The notes below the pieces were generated by a model, which was given only the letters and a program-made list of their open reading frames with translations, was not told the origin of the DNA and did not search any database. The translations under genes were made by a program, and so were the position numbers. Source: Apricaphanius iberus (taxonomy: Eukaryota; Chordata; Actinopteri; Cyprinodontiformes; Aphaniidae). Taken from it: a stretch of DNA of 64,000 nt. This document shows, in pieces, positions 10,600-22,269 of this stretch (positions are counted from its first letter, which is position 1; every line of letters begins with the position of its first letter). The stretch lies in assembly GCA_028564705.1 (NCBI GenBank), contig JAPXFQ010001673.1:573501-637500 (forward strand), in the 5' to 3' direction.

Positions 10600-11175
10600 C
10601 TAGTGAAAATGTCTTATGCCCATCCTTAATGGGGAGCCTAAGTCATGCCCTGCTACGTCCGGTCCATGGGTCCCCTACTGCCAAAAAAATGAATGAGAGT
10701 CAATGAAGCGATTAAAGTTATTTTCTGGTCCAGTTTGAAATGCGCCGTGGATCGAACATATGATGTCCGTGAATTTTAAAAACGAATTTTGATGCAGACA
10801 AAACGCTGATTTTCGACCGGCAGCAAAAAGTTAATTTAGGTTTTGTGTAAAAACGTTTAGCGGAATACAACTGCAGAAGAAGAAGTAGAGTTACGAGTCG
10901 AGATACGACTTCTGACTTCTGATTTGTTGGCATTTTAAATGCGAATTTTTACAATCAAATAAATCCCAAATCACTTGACAAACACAGTCGAAATGTACAT
11001 CGTTAGTTATCATTTAAATCGAAGTACAACATATGTGTGATTCAGGGCGTAAGACAAAGCGGACCAGAAAATAACCTTTATCGCTCCATTGACTTCCATT
11101 CATTATTTCTTCGGTCAGGGGACCCACGGGCCGACGGGAAGGGGAGGAGACTTAGGCCCATCTGGGCATTAAACT
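10600..11175. mobile_element. Non-autonomous DNA element with long terminal inverted repeats
   Basis: The first and last roughly 150 bp are inverted copies of each other. Shared blocks include GGGTCCCCT, AGTCAATG(A/G)AGCGAT and GTTATTTTCTGGTCC, present forward at 10670-10735 and reverse-complemented at 11065-11130. GCCTAAGTC is repeated near the outer edges. Long inverted repeats are known from Mutator-like and some other DNA transposons, but no target duplication could be fixed, so the superfamily stays open. The short frames inside are not transposases. Outer boundaries are uncertain by about 30 bp. Confidence 0.75.
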
Positions 11176-13139
11176 TCTATTTCCAGCATCCCTTGGCTTT
11201 CCCCCGTAGGTGTCTCTGGGACACCCCTCATATTTCCCCTCATAATTGGACACAGTGTCTGGCCTCCTTTTAAAAAATGGATGCAGCTACTTTTGCCTGC
11301 CAGTTCAGATGCATTTTCTTCCCCTAATTTTACAGCTTTGTTAATCAAAACATTGCAAAAACACTAAGACTTGAATTAATTTAGGAAATGTTTTGCTATC
11401 ACAAACTTCCTGAACTACCTCACTGGCTTCAACCCCCGTCATTTACAATTTTCTTCATTTAAACAATACATTATGTTGAGAAGATGCAAAATGCATTCAC
11501 TTCATTGCCGCTGGCGGGGCATTTAAAATGATGCATCCTGTCACGGACAAATTTAAGCTCTTTCAGTGTAGCTGAGAACCAAATAACGGTCATAAACCGA
11601 ATGATGGGGTAAGAACTGATGAGAAGGTGCAAATGATGCAAATAAGTCATGTCATGTTCATTATGGGAGCACAGGAAGATGGCAAAACTCTAGAGGCAGT
11701 GTTCTAAATTCCTTTAAAGTACCTCTAAGATCAATATCAGAATTTACAGCATGCGTTGTTGGCGCTCTCAAATATTACACTGCTGGTATCTCTTTCAATA
11801 TCTTCAAGTCCTGTGCAGAAGTTATTAAATGATGTGGTTGTGTTATTATTTCTTTTAACCTGTACAGCTTCGATCTTTGCAAGCTACTCAGAGTTGGACT
11901 GTATCCAAGCCTTGTAGAATCTCTAAACACAAAAAAGCTGATCCAGGAAGTACAGAGATTGTGGGTCAATAATAGTCTGGCAATAATCAGCTCAGGAGAC
12001 ATAAACTATATGAAACCTACCCCCCATTTACCCACAACACAAGACAACAGTGCCCGCCGACAGCGTTTTTGGTCAGGGGGCGCACTCACAGAGCCTCGTA
12101 ATTGTTTTAATGATGCATTTTATGAGGCGACACTGTGAGTCAGCGCAAGCCCCGAAGGCTCTGAATTCCGGATGATAACACCTTGGGTTTGGTAATGTGA
12201 GGTTAATCGCAGGTGGATATCAGCTCACTGCAGGGCCAGGCCCAGCTGCTTGACGTGTGTCGCTAGCTTGAGGGAAGAGGTGCATCCAAAGCTTTATACC
12301 CGCGTGTCTGAGCCGGGGCCGGCCTTGTTGTTCTGAACACAGACATCAGAGAGGACGGGGACATGTGGTTCCTCCCCCGCATCTCCAAAACACACAGGAT
12401 CAGCTTTAAAGGAGTGCTTTTATGCACGCACGCTTGTTGAGAAACACACTGGAGTATATTGTGCACTCGTGCACCAAAGCTTTGCCGAGGCAGGAATCCA
12501 TACACCTACGGTATATTTTGTTCCACGATCAAAAATAACTGTTCCGTAGCTGTCTGTGCACAATGATGCAGGGTAACCTGAAACTGCCCCCACAGCACTG
12601 CTCTGCATGAGCTGAACTGTTCCCTGTAGACAGTCCTCTTATGTTAGAGTCTAACTTGTGTCAGTGAACTCTCTCTGAAACCTTTCAATGCATAAAAAAA
12701 CACATGTTAATACAAACTTGCGATTTCCAAGCCTGTAAAATATATAATACCGAACATGAACAGCTAGCTGCTTCATGAATAGCCTTCAACTACTACATCT
12801 GATTATGCTGCAGGTGCAGAAAGCTTCATGGACCTGCACCAGTCTGGTTGAAAATTGAATTCACTTACAAGAAATACCTGTCCATGGAAAAAGCTTGTTT
12901 AAATATGAGATTCTCTGATGCATTTCTGCATGTGTACTTGATAAATAAATATGATAAGGAGATGCATCGAACCATCTTTCCAGTTGATGGTTGTTTGAGT
13001 TTCTTCTTACTCACTACAAAGTACATCATGGGAGTTGCTACAGCAGAAGTATTCTTTAACTCTTATTTCTATGCCCATTTCACCATAATTGCAATGTGTA
13101 TTTTTGTTAGAAGGGGATGTACTGCTGTGCTTTAGAGCT
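11176..13139. other. Gene-free stretch, moderate complexity
   Basis: No gene or named repeat was recognised. The segment 12010-12620 is richer in GC than its surroundings and of high complexity. It is a candidate for conserved non-coding DNA, by inference only. Confidence 0.35.
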
Positions 13140-13500
13140 TTGTACTGCTGGATAACATTGTGCTTCAGCTAAAAAGATTTATGGCTAGAAGGATCATGGT
13201 AGGATGAAGCAAAGCAGCCCCAGACCATCACACTAGCGCCACCGTGTTTGACTACTCTTAGTTCCAGTTTTTTTCTAGTCATTCCAGGCTGGAGACAAGT
13301 GAGGCCTATAGTGCTTTAGGTGATTTACCGAGTTTCTTGTGACTGCCTAGATGACTCGCATTTTACTGGGGTAAGTAAAGGTTCACCGCTGAACCGTGTT
13401 TTCTCCTTTTGTGAATAATTACTCTCACAATGGTTCATTAGATTCCCAAAGCATTAGAGGTGGCTATATTCTGTTAAATAGATATGCTTAATCAAAGTTA
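13140..13500 (-). pseudogene. Tc1-like transposase fragment
   Basis: On the minus strand, 13250-13200 translates to VKHGGASVMVWGCFASS, matching the conserved Tc1 block between the first and second catalytic aspartates (VKHGGGSVMVWGCF). The DNA at 13290-13480 corresponds to the N-terminal DNA-binding part of the same gene, also minus strand, and resembles the copies at 41309-41760 and 54893-57130. The middle is deleted and frames are broken. This is a dead internal fragment without recognisable termini. Confidence 0.8.
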
Positions 13501-13584
13501 ATTCATGATTTGACAAGATTACTTTTTCATATAGGTGCAGGTAGGTTTGGATAGCTTTTTTCCCTCATTAAATAAAATCACCGT

Positions 13585-13710
13585 TATCTTTGTCTCTGGC
13601 TGGGACCTGCCTCGTCTCTGACCCGAGAGTAGCTGGGATAGCCCCCAGCCATCCTGCATCCCTGCACAAGGGTAGTATGGGATAGTAGAATAAATCCTTG
13701 AATGTATTTG
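13585..13710 (+). mobile_element. RTE-like LINE or SINE 3' tail
   Basis: The phrases GACCTGCCTCGTCTC, TAGCTGGGATAGCCCCCAGC and the degenerate tail GGGATAGTAGAATAAAT match the common teleost 3' tail that ends in ATGG- or AATG-type repeats. Related tails lie at 29723-29790 (minus) and 58886-59021 (plus). Confidence 0.6.
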
Positions 13711-16104
13711 GGTGATGAGGGAGTATCCAGTCTAAGTGAGTTGTACCTTAATTCAAGGTATGCATAATTATTCCACACATTCATTTTAAAATGACACAAA
13801 AGAGCTTGTAGTGATATGTTTATGTAGAAGACAAATTTATATTGCATTTTTTTATACAGGTATGTTATAGTAACATTTAATAACTTTTCTTAAAAGTGAC
13901 TGGCTCGATTTATTTGTAACAAAAATACAAATTCGGTCCCCAGAATATTTTCTGTAAACTGCCTTTCAGATGAGCTCATATTTCCTTTTTCACTGACAGA
14001 TGCTGCATAGTTTTCTGATTAAAGCAGTTTGATCGCCATACCAATGCCACAGAACTCGTATTTATTTATAATTGGAAAATAAATCAGATATTTTGTCGCA
14101 TTTTCAGTTGTGCCCAACATTTTTCTTCTTTTGCAAGTATTATTTTGTGTGCATCTTCTTTCTCTGCAATCAAAGCAAAAATAAATTCCAATGATTAGAA
14201 TATGTAAATGATTACAAGAATTCTTGTTTAAAATTACAGAGTATATATCATGAGTTAATGCTTGCATACATCTAGTGATCCCAGTTGGGTTGGTGATAGA
14301 TGAATGTTTAACACAGAAACAGATGAAAAGAAAAAAAATCAGTTTTTTTTTTCTCTTCACACAAACACATACTGTACATTACACCTACACACAGTTGGAG
14401 TTGCTATGTATCAGAGTTAAGGTGTTGAGGCACCTAATCCGATGGTTTAGTATCTGTAAACACAAGGCAATTTCACTCTGATGACGATTCTAGAGAGAGA
14501 CCAATCATGGGCGTATCTTTGGTTGGGATTCTGTCAGTGATGAGTATGAGTGACAATGCATGATGGAGATTTCTTATGCAAAGGAATGTTAACATCTCCA
14601 TACCCATACCTGAGACTTCTCCTTTGATTCTAATTTGTATTTGGCTGGATTTACATAATGATTTTTAATCAACCTATGTCAGGGTGCCAACAAACCCCAC
14701 CCTCCATCAACTTAAAAAGTCGTGTATAAAATATGTTCTCAGTCTCTCTCTTTCTTTCTCTCACCCTCACTTTGAAGTGTGGGTGGTGGGAAGAAGCTAC
14801 ACAGTAAAAAAAAACTCTTGTAATGTAGCAGTAAAAAGTGCCGTCAAGAAGTGTTAAGTCATCCTAACGAAATGTCTTCTTTTTTTTTGTCTCTCTGAAT
14901 GACTCAATTTCACGAGAAATTCCTAGATTGTATCTGCTAAAGCGGCACCATCAAAGGACCAATGAGATCAGCGGTTATGGGTGAAATGTGAACAACTGCT
15001 GCATATTTATGGAAATTGTTCTACTACCTCTAGACTGTTAGCCCTTGTCTTGTCACCCATGCAGTCCTCTTATGGGAAAACAGATTTCAGCATGATAATG
15101 GTTTTTATAACATAATATATATGATATATATTATCATATTATATATAATATAATATGATATGAGTTCTTTGCCTACTGCCACGTTGAGCCTGTTTGATGA
15201 CGTTTGTTGCATATTTGCCAGCTTTTCTCTAGCTTTAAGTTAAGGTCATGGTTTGAATGAGCAACATGCTTTTCAGTGTTAATATGTTTTTCAATTATTT
15301 GAGGGTTCCTGGGAGGCTAAATCCTATAAATGTCAGTGGGTTAAAGACAATTGCATTTTGCATAGGTTACCTGGTTATCACAGGATCTAGATGCTCACAT
15401 TTAAGGGAAAGTCTTGATTGGCACATGGATGTTTGGACAAAGCTGGAGAACATGCAAATATAACACACTCCGCACTAGCTGTGACTTAAATCCAAAACCT
15501 TCCTGCTTCCTGAGATAATAGTGCCAAATCCTGTCCCACTGTACAGTTCTCTTGTCAGACCAACATCACTGGCGCACATGGTCAGCAAAGGCCTGGGCTG
15601 AGCATAAGCGTCCACTGGTGAAACCTAGAAGACCCTTGAGATCAGGTACAGATGACAAAAATGCTGTCATTCAAGCCTAAAGTTTAACCACATCACTAGC
15701 ATCAGACGGGGTCACCAAACTATCCACACTGGCTGCATCTGACTAGAGGTCAACACTCCAAGGTGTCACAACCAGGGAACCTGCCCAACCGGCCTTTTAA
15801 AAAAATGCTGATAAGTTTGCTAGATCTATCCAAGGCTGGAGTCCAGTAACACTTTAGGACGAAACAATGGAGATCCTAAATTACATTTATTATTTTGGCG
15901 AGAGGTTCCTGATGTGCATTCCCTTTAACAGTATTAATTGCACTTTATTTGATAAGTTTCTTGCTATGCGTCTTTCTGTTCTAGCAGCTAGAATGAAAAT
16001 ATCAGTTTTAAACCATAGTCTTTGGATAACACCTTAAAACATACTCCAGATTCATTGCCCCTTCACCTCCAAAAAAATACACAGAAATAGACAAACAGCC
16101 ATTC
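13711..16104. other. Gene-free stretch with an AT palindrome
   Basis: No coding pattern was seen. Around 15108-15162 the sequence is almost pure AT and strongly self-complementary (ATATGATATATATTATCATA type). Confidence 0.45.
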
Positions 16105-16265
16105 CCATACATGCACACTCACACACCTAAATTTAGATTAGGCGGGTAGGCGTACAAGCTCGTTAGGAGCACTAGGATTGACATGCAACAGTCCACACAC
16201 ATTTGAACCCAAGACATTCTTTCAGTGAGGCAACACCGCCAATAATACTTCCACTGGGCAGCCTG
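16105..16265. repeat. Decayed dispersed repeat fragment
   Basis: The words GACATGCAACAGTCCACAC, TTTGAACCCAAGACATTC and GTGAGGCAACACCGCC follow the order of a widespread fish repeat (GAACCCAAGACCTTCT then GTGAGGC). This is likely the 3' part of an old LINE or SINE. Confidence 0.45.
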
Positions 16266-18322
16266 TAAAACCTCTTTAAAATGGAGTGGTCACACAAACT
16301 TCATTGGTTTATACAGCCAGAAAAACTCTGCATTGCACATAATCTGCTGATGAACCATATGGGCAGATACAGATGATAACGATGATTTTGCTGACTCAAA
16401 ATTGAAACTGCAACTTACTTGTTGGGCTTGTTGCCCCATAGTCTTTCAACAATACCATTACAATGTGCTTTAGGCTTTTGTGCCTAGGGTTGACAGTGTG
16501 GACTGCTTTGGACAAGAACTTGATAGAATTACTTTCTTTGTCACAGGTTAACCACAAGACCCTTCTTGTGCAGTACTACCAGTTCAGAAATTCAGTATTC
16601 TGCCTTCTAAATTACTCAGTCTGCACTAAATGCCTTTTGGCCACTACTACACAAACTTCCTAGTACTGATGCAACGTTCCAGCCTTCACTTCCTTCAGAT
16701 TTTTACAAAAGCTTTGCAACAGTTGCCTGACTTTTTGAGATGCGACTCCTCCCTTCCCTGCAAGACAGTGAGCCAGTCCCTCTTCTCAGATGAGAGAATT
16801 TTGCAGAGCAACACTATAAGCTTACTGATGATCCAGACAACCCAGCAAATTGTTTCTGACAGCCAGCGCCAGAGGATCATTGGCGATATCCAATTCTGAT
16901 AAAAGCAGGTCTAACAAGTCAAGTATGGTAGTGAAATCCAGGGGATGCTGTTAAATATCTTCCAAGCAGTTCTTATAAGTGTAAGAAAAAAATATTAAAA
17001 ACCAAAATATTAATTGATCTGTTTTCCCAGAACTTTATTCTGGACACATTGCAATAAGTTTTCTGGCCTTAATGGAAGTCTTTTGCCTCCAGGAAATATT
17101 TCAGCGCACACCATCAAGCTGTCCCATATGAACAAGATCGTATTATTAGGCTCTTCCATATAAATATATGAAAATCAATTGAATCCTACATAGATGTGCT
17201 GTTTAACTTCCCACTTTAAATTAATGAGATACCCACTCTGTTTTCGCCTAGGGGCCGACAGATAAACCCTACCAGATTTTGGCAAAACAAAGCCCATTTC
17301 CTTGCTCTCCCACTAATTCAGCTACCGTCTGTGTTTCTTATCCCTGCCGGCTGTCACATGGATTTCTTTCAGCCGTTCCAAAAGGAATTGCCTGAGCAAA
17401 GGGACTGTACACCTGTACACATTGGTTCTAGCAGTATATTATTCATACATTTTGTTAATTCCAAACCGGTTCATTGCAGAGCTCATTCTTTTTTTTTGTT
17501 GCTAATTATATAAAATCTGTTTTATTTTAAGTACAAAGACTTGCTAAATTAAGGCTAAATGAAAAAGCAACATTTTCCACGTTGCTGGATTATATAGTAA
17601 ACATCAACCAAGAACAGTTTGAAAAGGAGGATCAGTTTATGCTATTTTAATGTGTTTTGTATTACTTGATGCTACTCTAGGATTTAAGCTGTGTTTATTT
17701 ATAGTGATCCTTGTGTTCTCACTGTCTGACAGGGTATGAAAGCACCTACCTTTATATGTATATATCATTCTGGATGTTTTTTTTTAGCATTAATAAAGAA
17801 AGGCAGCTTGACAATGATGTGCTGAAATTGGTTAGTTTTTCTTGTGGTAAAGGTTAGCTTAATTTCAGATATACATTTTCTGCATAGAAGAAGGCTCCCT
17901 CCTTTTATATTAAAATTCCCTTTATCTGTAATGGGGACACTAATTTAGCTGTTGCAGCCATTGTTTATGTGGCAACTTTAATTTTCTTTGAAATACAAAA
18001 TACAGGTGCTTTAGTTTTTTTACTTGTTAAAGCAATGGGTGGATATGTGTAATATATTTGCTCTTCCTTCCTGTAGATACTACTACTCCTTTCTCAACAA
18101 AAGGTATTGATGTCTTTAACTACTGTTTTTGTTCAGTTTTTCTTTCGTTTAGAAGGTACTCGGGAGCTCAAACTATACATACTGTCTGCTTTTCTTTTCT
18201 ACAGAAAGTATCTCTAGCATAGTAATTCTGTGTTTAGCGGTGTCTCTGTCCTAAATAAAACAATCGATGAAGTTATTGCTGCAATTAACTCTGTTTCTCA
18301 TTTTTATTTCCTGTAAAAAATA
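16266..18322. other. Gene-free stretch
   Basis: AT-rich with several T runs. No conserved exon, transposase or terminus was seen. Short open frames here have no recognisable domain. Confidence 0.4.
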
Positions 18323-18330
18323 CCCCTGAC

Positions 18331-19335
18331 TAGAGCTGGAGATCTTTGCCCGAACCCTGACCGACTCTTGGGTTCGGGCTTATTTCTATCATTGTCCACG
18401 GTCTCGGGTTGGGCTTTAGCGGTCAGCTGGTCATCTCATTAGCATAATAATTTATAATAAAGCGCTGCAGTGCACCACTAACATTATTCCGAATCTTCCT
18501 GTCGAGATGTTGCCGCCACATGGCATTCATCATAATGTGAAAGACCCACTTCTCTCAGATCAAAACAGAAGAAATGCTCTGAGTGCTTCTCTGCACTCTC
18601 ACAGAAAATGCTAAAGTGTAAATGCACTATTATTCCAAGTTTCAAGCTGCAGAAGTCTCCTGCATTTATATAGAATCAGAATCAGATTCAGAATCAGCTT
18701 TAATGGCCAAGTATGACACATACAAGGAATTTGACTCCGGCAACTTTTCTCTCCAGTACAGAACTTAAATAAGTGAAATAAGTTCTGTACTGGAGAGAAA
18801 AGTTGCCGGAATCAAATTCCTTGTATGTGTCAAACTTGGCCATTAAAGCTGATTCTGATTCTGATTCTATATAAATGCAGGAGACTTCTGCAGCTTGAAA
18901 ATATAGCAGCTCCCTGATACCTAAAAGTCAAATAAAATCTCCTGAAATCTAGAGCAAGAGGTCAAGAGCGCACACAGAAACGTACGCAGGCGAGACAGAC
19001 TTTTACACAACAGAAGCCGGCGGTTAAAGCTTCATATACCTGCAGACTAAAAAAAGATTATAAATCAACATGACTTGAAATTATTCTTATTCATTTATTG
19101 TTTTAAGCTTCAGATATCATGCCTATTTGACCGGAGTTTCAAACATTTGTCCTGTAAATTGAAAACCTGCCGGTCACGTTGTCCAGTACCAGTTTTTATA
19201 GCGGAAAAATGTTAGGCTTAATTGGGTTTGGGCTTTAATAAGCTGTCAGTCAAAATATACTCTTTGGGCTCCGGCTGAACTCTCTCGGGGTTGGGTCGGG
19301 TTGGGCCCAACTTTTAAGGCCCGATTACAGCTCTA
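18331..19335. mobile_element. hAT-type transposon with perfect 8-bp target duplication
   Basis: The left end TAGAGCTGGAGATC and the right end, reverse-complemented TAGAGCTGTAATCG, are inverted. The 8-bp sequence CCCCTGAC lies on both sides (18323-18330 and 19336-19343) without mismatch, the signature of hAT integration. The ends are rich in CGGGTT/GGGCTT words. The element is 1005 bp with no readable transposase, so it is non-autonomous. Its middle is occupied by the palindrome at 18640-18900. Confidence 0.9.
18640..18900. repeat. 261-bp near-perfect palindrome made from a LINE 3' end
   Basis: The left arm 18640-18767 and right arm 18779-18900 are reverse complements with two substitutions and one 6-bp indel, around an 11-base spacer. 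Each arm holds, from the spacer outward, AAGTTGCCGGA, TTCCTTGTATGTGTCA and GGCCATTAAAGCTGATTC. This is the 3' end of the LINE seen in single copy at 33925-33985. It is followed by GCATTTATATAG-type DNA and CTTCTGCAGCTTGAAA, which is not LINE sequence. Because non-LINE flank is also mirrored, two independent insertions do not explain it. Confidence 0.93.
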
Positions 19336-19682
19336 CCCCTGACTCTTAACTTCAATTATTTCCTTTTTCCTTTCTACCTGCTAAAACCTCCTGGTCATAA
19401 AAGATAACATACAATCCTGATTCTGTAGGATTATTCTTTCTGTTAAAAACGAATGATTCCTCTAGCCTGTCGTCACATGCTTGCTCATGATTACTCCCAA
19501 AGTTATAAACTCTCTGCTATTAGTTAATCACTCTCAAGGGTTACTTTAAGTTGCGATTTAAGTATCACCTTAATTTGACCCTTTTTATTAAAAAGTGTAT
19601 TGAATTGTATTACATGAAATATGTTCTATTGGGTCTAAAGCTAACTACTTAACGGGATTGTTTTTTAAATAATACGAAACAG

Positions 19683-19785
19683 ATTAAATTCAGTTCAGTT
19701 TATCTATATAGCGCCAATTCAAAACCGATGTCCCCTCAAGGCACGTTGCGAGAAAAGTAATTTCAATTCAATTATAAACTGTCAG
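19683..19785 (+). repeat. SINE-like dispersed repeat fragment
   Basis: TTCAGTTCAGTTTATCTATA, then TAGCGCCAATTCA and CCCCTCAAGGCACGTT, follow a motif order that is abundant in teleosts (TTTATTTATATAGCGCCAA then CTCAAGGC). It is a short decayed copy without recognisable polymerase III boxes. Confidence 0.6.
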
Positions 19786-21890
19786 CAAACTGAATTGCGA
19801 CAGAATTTTATCAAAACTGAATCACGTTTGTTCAATTTTAATATTTAGATAAAGCGAATTTTTTTTTTTGCTTGATAACAAAAAATGTGCTCTGAAAGGA
19901 AGGGGAAAACAACTTGACTGAAAAATGCCTCGATCCACTCTGAAATGTTCTTTTTATTGTTGGAATTTTGCTTTGTAAAATGGTTTGGTAAGTTTTTCCC
20001 ATGTGTGTTTGAGTTTTTTTAATGTCACACTACAACACTACAACTTTTCCACAGGATTTTAAACAACTTTTTTTTTATGTTTGTCTCAAGGTTATCTCTA
20101 CCATCTTGCTTTATCTCAGAGGTTGGCACACTGTTTAATGTGGAGATGGGGGGAGCCCTGAATGAGTTGCATACCCTTTGAGAGGAAATGGAAAGACAGG
20201 AGTCTTCCCCTCCGTTATCTCCCGACACACTTACAGACAACATGCTTGATTCCCCTTCTCTCTGAACTGCGGCATATTTCAAACAAATCTCCACCCGCCT
20301 ATCACATCCTGTCCTTTGCAGTTTTCACTGGGAGCAAGCTGAAAGGCTGGAGGAAAAAAACAAAAAGAGAAGAAAGAGAAGAAGAGCAGTCTCGGAAATG
20401 ACCTAAAAACAACTCCTCGTGGACGATCTCCGCTTCTCAAACACGCCGGGCCAGGACCATCAAATATTTACCAAAAAAGCTGTACCAGATTACGGCTCAC
20501 GCGGGGGGTGTGTGGAACAAAAAAAATAAATAAATAAAGTCTTTGAAAAAGATTTATAAGCATCTGTGCAGCAGTACAGGGGGAACACTTTCTTACCCCG
20601 GCTTTTGAATGATTATGGGGAACGAAAGAAAAACACTTCCTTTCTTTCCGTTTGCCCTCAATTCAGCTGAGTGATTATATGGGCCAGTACAGTGTCTTTC
20701 AGTGTGACGGATGCTCGCTGTAATTCTTTCACTGTGCTGGGATCATGAGAGAGCATTTGCATATGTATGATCAGGCCGCGCAATGAGTAATCTTGCCAAC
20801 AACTTTATTGATTCACTACACACGAGTGACTTAAGCCCTCAAGCCCTATTTCACATATTCTTAGCAAATTAAGGTACATTCTGGGCTGTTTTGTTGTGCT
20901 GGATTACTGTTCGTGGGCACATGATGAAAAAGAAGTTTTAAAAAACGAGCTGTATAATTCATAAGAATGGGAGTCAAAGTGCTCAGTGGGGCACAACAAA
21001 GCTTTTTAGTGCAATTGGAGAGAAGTTCCACGTCCTGCATTTCTCATGCTGACCACCAGATGGCTCTGAAGAGCTCCAGCATTTGAGGGAAGCAAAGGAA
21101 ATGCGTTATTTCAGTTGAGTGGCCTTGTAAACACACCACTGACAATTGTTAAATATGATTATATGAAAGAGGCACACTAAATTCATTGTCCAAATATGAG
21201 CAATGAGGGGAAACGGAAGGAGGATGGAGCTGCAGTCTCCTGAGGTGAACATTTTTTATTTGATTTCACATCATCAAGCAGGAGCCTTTACAATTCCGCT
21301 GTCTTAAACCCTTCAAGCCGCTGACAGCATAATAGCCTCACTCACTCTCATGTAGGCAATTATTGTAGCTTTTAATTGCACTGTTGTGCAAGTGACGTCC
21401 CTGTCACTCAGCTGCGTCTGCTGGTGTTCATACAGAGCGTGTGGCTGTCACTCAGAGCTGCCAGGTGTGGGTCTATTCTCATGCAAGCAGGAGTGGCAGC
21501 GACACGTCTGATCAGCTTGTACACCGGAGCGACGGCGTCTGTGCGGTGACAAGGTGTTGGTGATAGAGGCGGATTTGCCTTTCTGGGAGTGACACGATGT
21601 CGACAATCACTAAGTGGACGTCATCCGTATATAAAAAGTACAAACATTGCTTCTTGTCTCCTCCCTGTCTTATAAGATTCTTCTCGATATGTCAGGCTTA
21701 AGGTCAATGATAACTGTTTCTTCACAATGTGGAGTCATGATCAGAGACAGACCTGTGAAGAAAAGAGGTTAAAGACACAAGAAGAACGAGAAAATACTGT
21801 GTAGTGAGTGATAACAAAGGTTTTTTCCAATTTAGTTTTGCAAAATCAGGAGAGAACTGAGGGGAATGTTTGTCACAACTTCTCAAAAGG
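19786..21890. other. Gene-free stretch of complex sequence
   Basis: No exon or transposon was recognised. The segment at about 20700-20840 contains an octamer-like CATTTGCATATGTATGATC and is not repetitive in this window. The segment at 21360-21610 is likewise complex. Both are candidates for conserved regulatory DNA, by inference only. Confidence 0.35.
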
Positions 21891-22269
21891 ACTCATTTCA
21901 GGACTTTGTCTAGGCCACTGACCTTAACTATTCAATGGCAGCTCTGGCTTTAACAGGGCTCCATCCTGACTTGGTCTGTCTTCCAATCCTCACAGCACGC
22001 CCACACCATGATGTTTCCACCATCCTGTGTCATTGTAGAGACTGGTGTTCTTCCTCATGTCATTTATTACACAAGCTGGTTGTGTCCCCTGCAAAACTTT
22101 CAACATGAGATTTTATGTCTTTGCTCCATTCTACAAACGGCCTAACTAAGGCTAAGTTCACACTGTAGGTCATAAAGCTCAATTCCTATTTTTTCTATCA
22201 AATCCGAATTTCCTTTGAGGTTGTTCACACCATAACTGACAAAAATGAACCAGTGTCATTGGTCCTAAA

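Noticed and set aside
12848..13135. 95-codon plus-strand frame
   Set aside because: No recognisable domain, AT-rich codon pattern, no splice signals of note; likely chance.
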